A stretch of DNA of 64,000 nt from JACKII01 sp965222315 (GCA_965222315.1 OZ244951.1:1488001-1552000); one strand, 5' to 3'; shown: positions 41,300 through 51,066, counted from the stretch's first letter. Notes: generated by a model not told the origin, from the sequence alone. Numbers and translations: made by a program.

Positions 41300-42262
41300 T
41301 CAATCCGAAACGCTGCATGAACCCCCGCCCAGCACGCAGAAAGTGGCGCAATGCGGGTGGTTCAGGGGCACGGGCCCGCAGGCTTCCGCGAGACTTCGTC
41401 CCAGTTCGAACTCCCGGTCATAGGGCAGCAGGGTGCAGGCCGCGATGGTGGCCCGTTCCGCGCCCTTGCGCTTCACCACCATCCGGCTGGAGGCGCACAT
41501 AGTGTCTTGTGGGCGCTTGCCGAGAATTTCCCAGCATTCCGTCGTGATCTCCGGCGGGTCTGCCTGCAAATCCATCTCCGGGAACAGGACAAGGGCCGCT
41601 GGGTCTGCGGGATCGACCGGCCAGTCCTCGGTCTGGATCAGGCGGGTGAAGCCCTCACGGATGCTATCTTCGCCCTCCGGCCAGAAGGTGCGCCCGGCAA
41701 TATTCAGGCGGAAGCCATTCCCGGCCAGCCAGCGGATGCCGTTGATCGCCGGTGCCCAGCTACGCGGGCCGCGGATTTGCTCGTGCTCTGCCTGGGCATA
41801 GTGGTCCAGCGACACCCGCATGGTCAGCTGCTCGCCATAGCGCGCCTGCAGGTCCAACAAATCGTCTGCGAGCTTCATCATCGGCCGCATGGCGTTGGTC
41901 AACACCAGCACCTCGAACCCGCGGCGCATGGTTTCCTCCAGGATCGCGATGAATTCCGGTGCCATGAAAGGCTCGCCGCCCGTAAAGCCGATCTCTCTGA
42001 CTGGCCAGCCGTCGCGTCCGATCTCGTCCAGAAACGGCACCACGTCCGCTAGCGTCAGATAGACCAAGCGGTCGTTCCTGGGCGAGCTTTCGATGTAGCA
42101 GTTGGCGCATTCCAGATTGCAGAGCGTGCCCGTGTTGAACCAGAGCGTGGTCAGCCGGTGCAGACGCACGCTCGCCCGCCGCTCCCCTTTTGCAGTCCAG
42201 ACCGGATCGCGGAATTTTGCGTCGGTTGCGGCATCTGGGGCTGACGCAAGGGAATCTGGCAT
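41300..42262 (-). CDS. Radical SAM protein of unknown specificity
   Basis: A 320-residue protein with the radical SAM cluster motif CNLECANCY (C48, C52, C55) followed by GFTGGEPFMAPEF. The C-terminal Cys-rich part (CASSR near residue 255, CTLLPYD, CGPVP, HCATFCVLGGGSC) looks like a degenerate SPASM/twitch extension that could hold a second Fe-S cluster. No peptide precursor gene is adjacent. Function is unknown. It lies directly upstream of the SAM-II leader on the same strand, with the aminotransferase 102 bases further upstream. Confidence 0.82.
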   Translation of the reverse strand: MPDSLASAPDAATDAKFRDPVWTAKGERRASVRLHRLTTLWFNTGTLCNLECANCYIESSPRNDRLVYLTLADVVPFLDEIGRDGWPVREIGFTGGEPFMAPEFIAILEETMRRGFEVLVLTNAMRPMMKLADDLLDLQARYGEQLTMRVSLDHYAQAEHEQIRGPRSWAPAINGIRWLAGNGFRLNIAGRTFWPEGEDSIREGFTRLIQTEDWPVDPADPAALVLFPEMDLQADPPEITTECWEILGKRPQDTMCASSRMVVKRKGAERATIAACTLLPYDREFELGRSLAEACGPVPLNHPHCATFCVLGGGSCSVSD

Positions 42263-42364
42263 TGATAGGCAAGTCCAATGGGTGGAGGAGGGGCAGAGGC
42301 AAGACGGTCAGACGCTACCGTGCGACGGGCTTGCGATGAAATAACAGTTGGGTGAAGCGGTGCG

Positions 42365-43516
42365 TTACCGCTGCAACCATTCTTCCATCCGGTCCATGGC
42401 CTCGGCGATATCGTCCTGGTCGGCGCAGTAGGAAAGGCGCACGGTGCGGTTGCCCCGGTCCGGATCGAAGTCCAAGCCGGAGGTGATGGCGACGCCGGTG
42501 TCGTTCAGCAACTGGCGGCAAAAATCGATGGAGTCGTTGGTTCGGTCGCCGACATCGGCATAGACATAGAACGCCCCGTCAGGCGGCGCGATATTGCCGA
42601 TGCCGATTTCCGGCAGACGCTTCAGGATCAGTTCGCGGTTGGCGGCATAGACGGCCTTGTTCGCATCCAACTCCTCCGTGCAATCCAAGGCGGCCAGCGC
42701 TGCGATCTGGGAAACGCCTGGGGGGCTGATGAAGAAATTGGCCGCAAGCCGATCAATGGCCGTGATCAGGTCTTCCGGCATGATCATCCAGCCAATGCGC
42801 CAGCCAGTCATGGAGAAGTATTTAGAGAAGCTGTTGATAACAATCGCACTGCGAGAGTAGGCGGCGGCGCAGCCCGCTGAGCCTTCATAGATCAGGCCAT
42901 GATAGATCTCGTCGCTGATCAGCCGGATGCCGCGCGCGTCGCAGGCCTCAGCCAGCGCCTTCAGGTCGCGGTCCGGCAGCAATGATCCGGTCGGGTTGGA
43001 GGGGCTGGCCGCAACAACCCCCGCCAGGTTAGGCACGCCGTCCAGCATCCCGGCATCGATTTGATAGCGCGTGTCCGGTCCGGCCGGCACCCGCACCACC
43101 TCAACGCCAAGCGCCGCGAGGATATTTCGGTAGCAGGGGTAGCTCGGGTCCGTCAGCATCACCCGGTCGCCCGGCTGAAACGCGCTGAGAAAGCTCAACA
43201 GGAAACTGCCGCTGGAGCCGGTCGTCACCGCAAAACGCTCCGGCGGAATGTTTAGCCCGTACCATTCCTGGTAGTGCCGTGAGAGCCGCTCGCGCAGCGG
43301 CTGAATGCCAAGGGCGAGCGTATAGCCCAGCTTATCCGTATCGATGCCATGCTTGGCGGCTTCCCGGGCGCCCGTCGGTGCTGAGACACTGGGCTGGCCC
43401 ACCTCCAGATGGAGGACCTCTCCACCCCCTGCCTCCCTCTCGGCTGCCTGGTTCATCACGTCCATTACAATAAACGGAGAAACGGCGGCGCCTCGGGCGG
43501 AAGGGTGAAAAGCCAT
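42365..43516 (-). CDS. Class I/II aminotransferase (AspC/AlaT-like)
   Basis: A 383-residue PLP enzyme with SASPSNPTGS-like AASPSNPTGSLLPDRDL, ISDEIYHGLIYEG, the Schiff-base Lys in INSFSKYFSMTGWRIGW and a C-terminal Arg in RTVRLSYCADQDDIAEAM. It starts MAFHPSARGAAVSPFIVMDV, a form common in alphaproteobacterial type I aminotransferases. The substrate pair is not decided by sequence; aspartate, alanine or kynurenine-type activities are possible. Confidence 0.88.
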   Translation of the reverse strand: MAFHPSARGAAVSPFIVMDVMNQAAEREAGGGEVLHLEVGQPSVSAPTGAREAAKHGIDTDKLGYTLALGIQPLRERLSRHYQEWYGLNIPPERFAVTTGSSGSFLLSFLSAFQPGDRVMLTDPSYPCYRNILAALGVEVVRVPAGPDTRYQIDAGMLDGVPNLAGVVAASPSNPTGSLLPDRDLKALAEACDARGIRLISDEIYHGLIYEGSAGCAAAYSRSAIVINSFSKYFSMTGWRIGWMIMPEDLITAIDRLAANFFISPPGVSQIAALAALDCTEELDANKAVYAANRELILKRLPEIGIGNIAPPDGAFYVYADVGDRTNDSIDFCRQLLNDTGVAITSGLDFDPDRGNRTVRLSYCADQDDIAEAMDRMEEWLQR

Positions 43517-43549
43517 AGGTTCGATATAGTCCCTTTTGTTTTGAACAGG

Positions 43550-44905
43550 CTATTCCGCGATCGCTGCGTAGCCTTTGCCGCGGGGGTCAGCGATAGCGGA
43601 ACAGGTTAACGGATAGTGGGGCAATCCGTCGGTACAGATAATGCCATTGACCCGGCCAAGGCCGCCAGTGGCAGATTGCCCGCCCCCGGGCGGCGTTGCG
43701 CCCGTTTCCGTGAGTGTCCGGCCGTCCGGGCCAGGCAGCGCCCGCGGCTTGCTGATGGCGCTTTCCAGGGAAACGTCATCTCCGATCGTTTCCAGTACTA
43801 CCGTAGCAGGTATTCCCGGTGCGGCGCTGCCGGTCACTGTCCCGAAAGTGACGTTGGTCGGGCGGTTGCTGAGGATCACCGGGCCGGTCGTGGGCATTCC
43901 CGGGATCGGCATGAACAGGCCGGCGATCATCTGGCCGGTTCCGAACGGCTGGCCCATGGTGAGGGTGCAGGCGACGGCCGTGCCGAAGCGGTCGATCGCC
44001 GCGAAGCTGGTCTCGGCACTGATGTTGCCCCCCGCCGAGATTCCCGCCTGCCGCAGCAACCCGGGCAAGGCGTTGGCGCCTTGATCCTCCAGGGCCGGCC
44101 ATATCGCGGCCTCCTGCGGACCGGGCGACCCTGCAAACGGGATGAAGGCCAGATCATGATTGCCGAATTCCACCCGCTCGCTCGGCTGGGCTTGCGGCAC
44201 CGCCTTCCGCCACTCTGTCTTGTCTAACGGCAGGCCCGCACCCTCCATGGCGGACCACATCTGCCGGGCCGCGCCGCCGGAGTAGAATGCGCCCGCGCCG
44301 TTCAGCCGTATCTGGCCCAGCAGTCCCGCCAACGCCTGATTGCGCACCCGGTCCCCCACCTTCGGCGCCGCGCCGTAGATCGCGACGGCTGCCTCACTAT
44401 GTGTCGGGATGGATCGCCAATCCTCGGTGAAGGCTTTGGAGATGCGGGTGCCGAACCGCGCCATGGTTTCTCCGGCGCTGACCGTCTGCCGCCAGGGCAG
44501 GGTGCCGAAACGGGCCTGCACCGCCGCCAGCGCGCGGACCGCGGCCGGCGCTTCGAACCGGTAAGCCAAGTGGACATCCTGCGTCGGTTCATGCCCGATG
44601 CAGTAGCCACTGGTCATCAGGCCGGCAGAGGAAGGCCGTGTGGCGGCGAGGGCGAAAAACATCGCCGCCGCCGCGTCGCCTGCCATACCGCCGGCCGCCA
44701 GCAGGTCACGCCCGGCAAGGGATGCATGGGGTTCATCGGCCACCGCCGCCCCCGCAAAGCCCTCCACAAAACCCGGCTCTCCCAGATACCGTTCGTCAGC
44801 ACAGGCGGTTACCAGCAACAATGCACCTAGGGCTGTTATACAGGCCTTGGCGGAGGCAATAGATTGACGGGGCCGCCTCGCGTGCCTAGCTGTACGGGGA
44901 AGCAT
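43550..44905 (-). CDS. Gamma-glutamyltransferase-like lipoprotein
   Basis: About 451 residues with a basic N-terminus and a lipobox LVTAC (Cys about 35), so probably a lipoprotein. AGGMAGDAAAAMFFALAATR resembles the GGT segment with GG.AVDAAVA. ETSFAAIDRFGTAVACTLTM followed by FGTG resembles the nucleophile region of GGT (Thr then Ser/Thr). The middle is divergent and the usual GGT length of about 530-580 is not reached, so the activity may be altered. A longer start at 44941 would overlap the divergent M48 gene, hence 44905. Confidence 0.65.
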   Translation of the reverse strand: MLPRTARHARRPRQSIASAKACITALGALLLVTACADERYLGEPGFVEGFAGAAVADEPHASLAGRDLLAAGGMAGDAAAAMFFALAATRPSSAGLMTSGYCIGHEPTQDVHLAYRFEAPAAVRALAAVQARFGTLPWRQTVSAGETMARFGTRISKAFTEDWRSIPTHSEAAVAIYGAAPKVGDRVRNQALAGLLGQIRLNGAGAFYSGGAARQMWSAMEGAGLPLDKTEWRKAVPQAQPSERVEFGNHDLAFIPFAGSPGPQEAAIWPALEDQGANALPGLLRQAGISAGGNISAETSFAAIDRFGTAVACTLTMGQPFGTGQMIAGLFMPIPGMPTTGPVILSNRPTNVTFGTVTGSAAPGIPATVVLETIGDDVSLESAISKPRALPGPDGRTLTETGATPPGGGQSATGGLGRVNGIICTDGLPHYPLTCSAIADPRGKGYAAIAE

Positions 44906-44930
44906 TCGATCGGCAGAAACAGGTCCGGGC

Positions 44931-46327
44931 ATGGCTCTCATGACTAAAGAATTGCGTCGGCACCGTTGGGTGAGAGCAGCTTTGGTGTGGGCGATCGTAG
45001 GATTTTTGACCGTCGTGCAGACAGGTCAGTCCTGGGCCCAGCGCGGCACACTCATCCGGGATGCGGAGATCGAAGCTACCATCCGCGGTCTCGCGACGCC
45101 ACTGCTGCGCGCCAGCGGCTTAAACGCCGACAGCGTCCGCATCCACTTGGTGCGGAACAACGACCTGAATGCGTTCGTCGCCGGCGGATTGCAGATATTC
45201 ATCTATACCGGCCTGCTCCAGCGGGCGGAAACGCCGAATCAGGTAACGGGCGTGCTCGCCCACGAAATCGGCCGTATCGAGGGCGGGCATCTGGCCCGCA
45301 GCCGGGATCAATTGCGCGGTGTCAGTGCGACGGCGATCCTCTCGACGATCCTCGGTGTGGCGGCGGCGGTAGCCTCCGGCGATCCGCGGGTCGGGGCGGC
45401 GGTCGCTGCCGGCGGCCAGGAAGCCGCAATCCGCAACTACCTGCAATACAGCCGCGCGCATGAATCTTCGGCCGACCAGGCTGCGGCTCGCTTGTTGGAT
45501 GCGACGGGGCAATCCGCCGCCGGTCTGACGGAGTTTCTGGATGTGTTGGGTAACCAGGAGGTTCTACCGCCGTCCCAGCAAGACCCTTATATGCGGACTC
45601 ACCCTTTCTCCCGCGACCGGGTAGCGGCGCTGCGGAACCATATGAACCGGTCCCGCTATACGGGGTTGAACGATTCGCCCGAAGCCATGGCAACTCACGC
45701 GCGGATGCAGGCGAAGCTGGCCGGGTTCCTGGACCCGACCTCGCGGGTCATGGCAAATTATCCCGAAAGCGACCAGAGCCTCCCCGCCCTCTACGCCAGG
45801 GCTGTCGCCTACCACCGGCTGGGCAATCCCGTGGCAGCGGATAAGGAACTGTCCAAGCTGCTCGCGCAATACCCGAACGACGCCTACTTCCACGAATTGG
45901 ACGGTCAGATCCGCTTTGAGCGGGGGATAGCGCCGGCTCCATCACGGCCTACGCCAAGGCGGTGGAGCTTTCCCGGCGTCAGCCCTTGATTGTGATGTCC
46001 TATGCCCGTGCGGTGGTCGAGGCTGGCAATCCAGCAAAGGTGCGCGAGGTTATTCCCATGCTGGAACGCGCACTGGACTTTGAATATGACAGCGGCGGCG
46101 GCTGGCGGTTGTTGGGAACGGCTTATGGGAAAGTCGGCGAACGGGGGGAGGCAGCGCTGGCGCTGGCGGAATCGGAATGGCGCTACGGCAATCCGGACCT
46201 TGCGGCGCTGCAAGCACACCGCGCCCAGCAGGAATTTCGGAAAGGCACGCCCGGCTGGCTGCGCGCCGAAGACCTGAAGCTAGCCTCCGAGCGGGTAATG
46301 CGGGCGCGGGCGGAGCGGCAGCGCTAG
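44931..46327 (+). pseudogene. M48-type periplasmic metalloprotease/TPR protein, frameshifted
   Basis: The first frame (44931-45989) encodes a signal peptide ending QSWAQ, an M48 peptidase domain and the start of a TPR region. After RFERG the true TPR sequence SITAYAKAVELSRRQPL continues in another frame to 46327. The switch falls at the G-run 45922-45926; one more G would restore a protein of about 465 residues, the BepA/YfgC length. The zinc motif reads LAHEIGRIEGGH, with Arg (codon CGT 45273-45275) where the second His of HExxH belongs. Third-ligand region YSRAHESSADQAA is intact. BepA-like proteins assist outer-membrane protein assembly and quality control. Confidence 0.8.
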
Positions 46328-46496
46328 TAGTCTGATCCAAACGCTTGCATCCGCACGTGTCTCGTGAATCAGCCAATTCATTGAACCTGTTGGTGGTGTG
46401 TGGGGCGCTCAATTCCCTGTGACGGAGGCCGCCGCGCCTTGCACTTTGCGAGCCAGTCCACGATGGTACGCCCCACCGTTAATGGAAGGACAAATA

Positions 46497-47243
46497 ATGC
46501 GCGGCATCCTGGCAATGAGCGTGGCGGCCCTGATCGCCCTTTCGGCAGCGATTGGTTTCGTACCATCGCCCGCAATGGCGGACGACATGGACGAACAGCG
46601 GGTCCGGGAGATCGTCGAACAATTGCTGCGCGAACGCCCTGAAATCATTGTCGAGGCTATCACGGCCTATCAGGAGAAGCAGGAACTGGCGAAACAGACG
46701 GCCCAGCGCGATGCGCTGAGTGCCCGCGCCAAGGAGTTGTTCGAGCAGCCGGGCGACCCGTTCATCGGCAATCCGGATGCAGCCATCACCGTCGTGGAGT
46801 TCTTCGACTACCGTTGCGGCTATTGTAAGCGTGTCCTGAACGACGTGGTGGCAGTGGCGGCTGCGCACAACGACGTCAAGGTGGTGTTCAAGGAATTTCC
46901 GATCCTGGGGGAAGCATCCGTCATCGCCTCCCGCGTGTCGCTCGCCGTGAATATCGTCGCCCCGCAGAAATACGGTGAGTTCCATAAGAAGGTCATGAGC
47001 GGCCGTGGTTCGTATACCGAAAGCTCGTTGCTGCAACTGGCTGACGCTATGGGTATCGATCCAGATGCCGTAAGAGCCAAGATCGACAGCGACGAGGTTA
47101 ACAGCGCCATCCGCTCCAACTACGAACTGGCCGAGCAACTCGGCATCCGCGGCACGCCCGCCTTCGTGGTCGGCGATCAGGTGGTCCCCGGCGCCATCAG
47201 CCGGAGCGCGTTGGAGCAGTTGATCCAGCAGCAACGGGGCTAA
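46497..47243 (+). CDS. DsbA-family thiol-disulfide oxidoreductase
   Basis: A 248-residue exported protein with a signal peptide (about 1-28, ending AMA). A helical N-terminal segment rich in Gln/Glu/Ala (about 30-85) precedes the thioredoxin fold. The active site is FFDYRCGYCKRVL (C107-C110) and the cis-Pro loop is GIRGTPAFVVGD near residue 220. The CGYC site and N-terminal extension are typical of the Com1/ScsC-like DsbA group. GGAAGGA lies upstream of the ATG. It follows the M48/TPR gene by 169 bases, and both concern envelope protein folding. Confidence 0.9.
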   Translation: MRGILAMSVAALIALSAAIGFVPSPAMADDMDEQRVREIVEQLLRERPEIIVEAITAYQEKQELAKQTAQRDALSARAKELFEQPGDPFIGNPDAAITVVEFFDYRCGYCKRVLNDVVAVAAAHNDVKVVFKEFPILGEASVIASRVSLAVNIVAPQKYGEFHKKVMSGRGSYTESSLLQLADAMGIDPDAVRAKIDSDEVNSAIRSNYELAEQLGIRGTPAFVVGDQVVPGAISRSALEQLIQQQRG

Positions 47244-47309
47244 CCTGCCGCAATTGTTCGAGTGCAGGGCAGGGGCGACCAATTTGCCCGATGCCCAGCA
47301 CCTGAACCA

Positions 47310-48992
47310 TTATTCCGAACGCGCCGCTGCTTCCATCTTGGAGAGTGTGGTGGTGGTGGAGATCACGTCCGGATCCTGGCGGATTTCGATCAGCGCCGCC
47401 TTGCCACTCGCCAGCGCTCGGTCGAGCGCCGGGCCGAACTCCTCGGTCTTTTCCACCAGTTCACCGTGGCCGCCATAGGCCTTCATCAGGGCAACGAAGT
47501 CGGGATTGTGCAGGTCGGTCGCCACATAGCGGCCCGGATGGTGCCGCGCCTGGTGCATGCGGATCGTGCCGTACATGCCGTTATTGAACACCAGGATCAC
47601 CGGCTTTGCGCCATAATGCATGGCGGTCGCCAGTTCCTGGCCGGTCATCATGAAGCCGCCGTCGCCGACAAAGCCGAACACGCGGGCCTCGCGTTTCGCC
47701 AATGAAGCGCCGACCGCGGCCGGCACCGCATAGCCCATCGCGCCGGAAGTCGGGGCCGCAAACGTGCCCTTCTGCCCGAACCGCAGGAAGCGCATGGGCC
47801 AGCCGGAGAAGTTGCCCGCATCCACCGTCACAATGCTGTCCGGCTCCATCCGCTTCTGGACCTCGGCCATGCACGCGCCCAGGTCCATGTGGCCGCCATA
47901 TTCCCGTGGCGTCGCCCACTCCAGGAAGTTCGCCCGGCACTGCTTCGCCCAGCTATCCCATTTCGCCCCATCCAGGGGCGGGAGCGCGGCAGCGGCCTCG
48001 GCAAACTCCTGCTGCCCGGCCTGAATGCCGAGCGCAGGCTGATAGACGCTGCCGATTTCTTCGGCGCTTGCGTGGACATGCACCAGTTGCATGTGCGGGT
48101 TCGGCGGCTTGATCAGGTCATAGCCCTGGGTCGTAATCTCGCCCAGGCGCGCACCGACCGTCACCAGCAGGTCGCACTCCTTCACCGCCTGGACAAGCGT
48201 CGGATTGGTGCCGGTCGACAGATCGCCCACGTAGAGCGCGTCGTTCTGGTCGAAGAAGTCCAGGCAGCGGAAGGACGCCATGACCGGCAGGTTGTTGGCT
48301 TTGGCAAACGCCTGAATGCTGGTGGTCGCTTCCGGTGTCCAGCCGCCGCCGCCCACCAGCATCAATGGCTTGGACGCTGCTGCCAGCATACCGCGCAATT
48401 CCTGCATTGCGTCCGCGCTGGGGGAGGAACGGTGCGAGGAGAATGGCGCCGTATCCGCCACCGCCACCCGGTCGCGCAGCATGTCTTCCGGCAGCGCCAG
48501 CACCACCGGGCCTGGTCGGCCACTGGTCGCCGTGTGGTAAGCGCGAGCGACATACTCCGGGATGCGGTCGGCATCCTCGATCTGGCCGACCCATTTGGCG
48601 ACCTGCCCGAACATCCGGCGGTAGTCGATTTCCTGGAACGCCTCCCGGTCGAACTGGTCCCGCGCCACCTGGCCGATCAGCATGATCATCGGCGTCGAGT
48701 CCTGCATGGCAGTATGCAGGCCGATACAGCCATGACACGCCCCCGGCCCGCGCGTCACCATCACCACGCCCGGCTTGCCGGTAATCTTGGCGTAGGCCTC
48801 GGCAGCGTTTGCCGCCCCGCCCTCGTGCCGGCAGGTATAGAGGTTGAAGTCGCCATGGTCGTAGAGCGCATCCAGCAGCGCCAGGTAGCTCTCACCCGCA
48901 ACGCAGAAGGCCGTCTCGCTGCCATGCAGGCGCAGGGCGTCGGCCAGCACCTGGCCGCCGGTTCGGGTGTTAGTGGGCACTGGCGTATTCAT
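47310..48992 (-). CDS. Thiamine diphosphate enzyme (acetolactate synthase large subunit-like)
   Basis: A 560-residue ThDP enzyme with an N-terminal domain (GGQVLADALRLHGSETAFCV, the catalytic Glu in TCRHEGGAANAAEAYAK), TRGPGACHGCIGLHTAMQDS, the central domain and the C-terminal ThDP-Mg motif GDGGFMMTGQELATAM followed by ILVFNN. It resembles ilvB-like proteins, but no small subunit (ilvN) is adjacent, so true acetolactate synthase is unlikely. Related enzymes act as oxalyl-CoA or glyoxylate carboligases and 2-oxoacid decarboxylases. The start at 48992 has AGAGGA upstream; the open frame further upstream is rejected. Confidence 0.85.
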   Translation of the reverse strand: MNTPVPTNTRTGGQVLADALRLHGSETAFCVAGESYLALLDALYDHGDFNLYTCRHEGGAANAAEAYAKITGKPGVVMVTRGPGACHGCIGLHTAMQDSTPMIMLIGQVARDQFDREAFQEIDYRRMFGQVAKWVGQIEDADRIPEYVARAYHTATSGRPGPVVLALPEDMLRDRVAVADTAPFSSHRSSPSADAMQELRGMLAAASKPLMLVGGGGWTPEATTSIQAFAKANNLPVMASFRCLDFFDQNDALYVGDLSTGTNPTLVQAVKECDLLVTVGARLGEITTQGYDLIKPPNPHMQLVHVHASAEEIGSVYQPALGIQAGQQEFAEAAAALPPLDGAKWDSWAKQCRANFLEWATPREYGGHMDLGACMAEVQKRMEPDSIVTVDAGNFSGWPMRFLRFGQKGTFAAPTSGAMGYAVPAAVGASLAKREARVFGFVGDGGFMMTGQELATAMHYGAKPVILVFNNGMYGTIRMHQARHHPGRYVATDLHNPDFVALMKAYGGHGELVEKTEEFGPALDRALASGKAALIEIRQDPDVISTTTTLSKMEAAARSE

Positions 48993-49192
48993 GGCGATTG
49001 TCCTCTGGGGGCAGCGTGTTTCCGTTACCGGTCTTGTCGGCTGCAAACGGCAGGCCGTCAAGACATCGGCGCGGCATCGGGGCGGAGGCCGCGGCGGTTT
49101 GTTCTTGCGGCAACCGGTCATTTGAAGGGGTATGCGCGCGGCAGTAAATTCGCGTTTGTATACGCAATGATGCGCGGAGTGACGCCCCCCCG

Positions 49193-50257
49193 ATGCTCGC
49201 CATTCGACACAGAACGGCTATTGCAACCTGGCTGTTGATTTGTACAGCCGGGGTTTTTGCTATGGTCATTATTGGCGGCATCACCCGGTTGACCGAATCC
49301 GGCCTGTCGATGGTCGAATGGCGGCCGCTGATCGGTTCGCTGCCGCCGTTCTCTCCGGCCGAATGGCAGCGGGTGTTCGACCTCTACCGGCAAACGTCGG
49401 AGTACCAGTTCGTCAATGCCGGCATGTCGCTCGCCGAGTTCAAGACGATTTTCTGGTGGGAATATATCCACCGGTTGAGCGGGCGCTTGCTCGGCATTCT
49501 GTTCTTTGTCCCCTTCGCCTTCTTCCTGCTGAAAGGCTGGCTGACCAGCCGCCTCGCCTGGCGTCTCGCCGGACTGCTGTTGCTCGGCGGCCTTCAAGGC
49601 GTCATCGGCTGGTGGATGGTGAAGAGCGGTCTGGTCGATCGGACCGACGTGAGCCAGTACCGACTGGCGGTTCACCTGCTGCTGGCGCTGATCATCATGG
49701 CGATGCTGTTCCACTTGGCGCTTTCCCTGGTGATCCCGCCGGGGCAAAGGGTGCGGGTCAGCCGTTCGCTCGCTTGGCATTCGTGGCTGCTGGCCGTCGC
49801 GATAATGGTGACCATCGGCGCGGGCGCGCTGGTGGCGGGCACGAATGCGGGCCTGATCTACAACTCCTTTCCCTTGATGGGCGGGCGTTTCGTTCCGGCA
49901 GAATATGGCCACATGGCGCCGTTCTGGCTGAACTGGTTCGAGAACCCGTCGGCCATCCAGTTCAACCACCGCTGGATCGCCATCGGCACCTTCGTGCTGG
50001 CGGTGGCGTTCTGGTGGCGCACGCGCAGCGCCCGCCTGAACCGCTCGGCATTGGCCGCTGTCACCGTGATGATGGGCGTTGCCTGCCTTCAGGTCGCGCT
50101 GGGCGTTTCGGTATTGGTGACCAATGTGCCCCTGCCGCTCGCCGCCGCGCACCAGGCGGTGGCGGCGCTCCTTCTTCTCACGGCAGTCGCCTCCGCTTTC
50201 TTCATGCGGCCCCGGTCGGTTGCGGCAACCGTCCCCGCTGTCGCCGTCCCGGCGTGA
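49193..50257 (+). CDS. ctaA: Heme A synthase
   Basis: A 354-residue COX15/CtaA membrane protein that converts heme O to heme A for cytochrome c oxidase. It shows eight hydrophobic segments and the family motifs GGITRLTESGLSMVEWRP, EYIHRLSGRLLG (heme His), LAVHLLLALI, TNAGLIYNSFPLMGG and FNHRWIA, with the last His in AAAHQAVA. The TESGLSMVEW stretch is typical of the type 2 (alphaproteobacterial/mitochondrial) form. It is divergent from the ThDP enzyme, with a TATAC-type -10 possible near 49160. The next gene overlaps its stop. Confidence 0.96.
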   Translation: MLAIRHRTAIATWLLICTAGVFAMVIIGGITRLTESGLSMVEWRPLIGSLPPFSPAEWQRVFDLYRQTSEYQFVNAGMSLAEFKTIFWWEYIHRLSGRLLGILFFVPFAFFLLKGWLTSRLAWRLAGLLLLGGLQGVIGWWMVKSGLVDRTDVSQYRLAVHLLLALIIMAMLFHLALSLVIPPGQRVRVSRSLAWHSWLLAVAIMVTIGAGALVAGTNAGLIYNSFPLMGGRFVPAEYGHMAPFWLNWFENPSAIQFNHRWIAIGTFVLAVAFWWRTRSARLNRSALAAVTVMMGVACLQVALGVSVLVTNVPLPLAAAHQAVAALLLLTAVASAFFMRPRSVAATVPAVAVPA

Positions 50258-50880
50258 CCGCCCCCGCGGACCCTCGCATAGAGGCAATGCAAGCCGGCCT
50301 CCAGGCGCTTGCTGAACGGGACAAGGCCATCGCCGCTGCGGTGGCGGAGGCTGGACCGCCCGCCTTCGAAATCCGCCCGACGGGCTTCCCTACCTTGATG
50401 CGCGCCATCGTGGCCCAGCAGGTCTCCGCCGCTTCCGCCCGCGCGATCTTCGCCCGGCTGGAGGAGGCGGTGCAGCCGCTGACGCCCGAACGCCTCTGCG
50501 AATTGGGGGAGGATACCGTCCGCGCCTGCGGCTTCTCCCGGCCCAAGATCAAATACGCCTTCGCTCTTGCGGAGCATGTTATCGTCGGCCGCCTGCCGCT
50601 CGACCGGCTGGACGGAATGACTGACGCGGAGATCATGACAGCGCTCACCGCCGTCCCCGGCATCGGCCCGTGGAGTGCGGAAGTCTACATGATTTTCGCC
50701 ATGGGCCGCACGGATTTATGGCCCGCCGCCGACCTGGCCCTCCAGGAAGCGCAAAAGCGCCTCTACGGCCTGGAAGAGCGCCCCAAGCCGAAACACTCGC
50801 GCGAATTGGCCGAGACCTGGGCACCCTACCGCTCCGTCGCCGCCGTCACTTTGTGGCACTACTATAGGACGATGCCGTAG
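50254..50880 (+). CDS. DNA-3-methyladenine glycosylase II-like (HhH-GPD) protein
   Basis: A 208-residue protein with the helix-hairpin-helix and Gly/Pro-Asp signature TAVPGIGPWSAEVYMIFAMG followed by DLWPAADLALQEA, where the Asp of PAADLA is the catalytic residue. RAIVAQQVSAASARAIFARL is the typical first-helix motif of AlkA/Mag1-type enzymes. It excises alkylated purines. The GTG at 50254 overlaps the ctaA stop (GTGA), suggesting coupled translation; an ATG at 50287 is an alternative. Together with Tag at 998-1588 the window encodes two alkylation-repair glycosylases. Confidence 0.9.
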   Translation: MTAPADPRIEAMQAGLQALAERDKAIAAAVAEAGPPAFEIRPTGFPTLMRAIVAQQVSAASARAIFARLEEAVQPLTPERLCELGEDTVRACGFSRPKIKYAFALAEHVIVGRLPLDRLDGMTDAEIMTALTAVPGIGPWSAEVYMIFAMGRTDLWPAADLALQEAQKRLYGLEERPKPKHSRELAETWAPYRSVAAVTLWHYYRTMP

Positions 50881-51066
50881 GCCCGCCTCATCAGTCCCGA
50901 TTCATCATGAAAGTCCCGCAGCTTTTCCCCCATTTCCCTGACGAAAGTCGGGGTCCACTCCAGAGACGGCGAGATTGAAACGCCCGGCGCGTCGGATGAC
51001 AGGCTTCCAGAACTGCCCCTGGATCAAGTCCGGGAGAGGGGAGGGCGCGTGGGCAGTTTCCTACAC

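Noticed and set aside
47310..48992. Calling the ThDP enzyme ilvB
   Set aside because: No ilvN regulatory subunit is adjacent, the branched-chain genes here are only leuC/leuD, and many ThDP carboligases share the same motifs.
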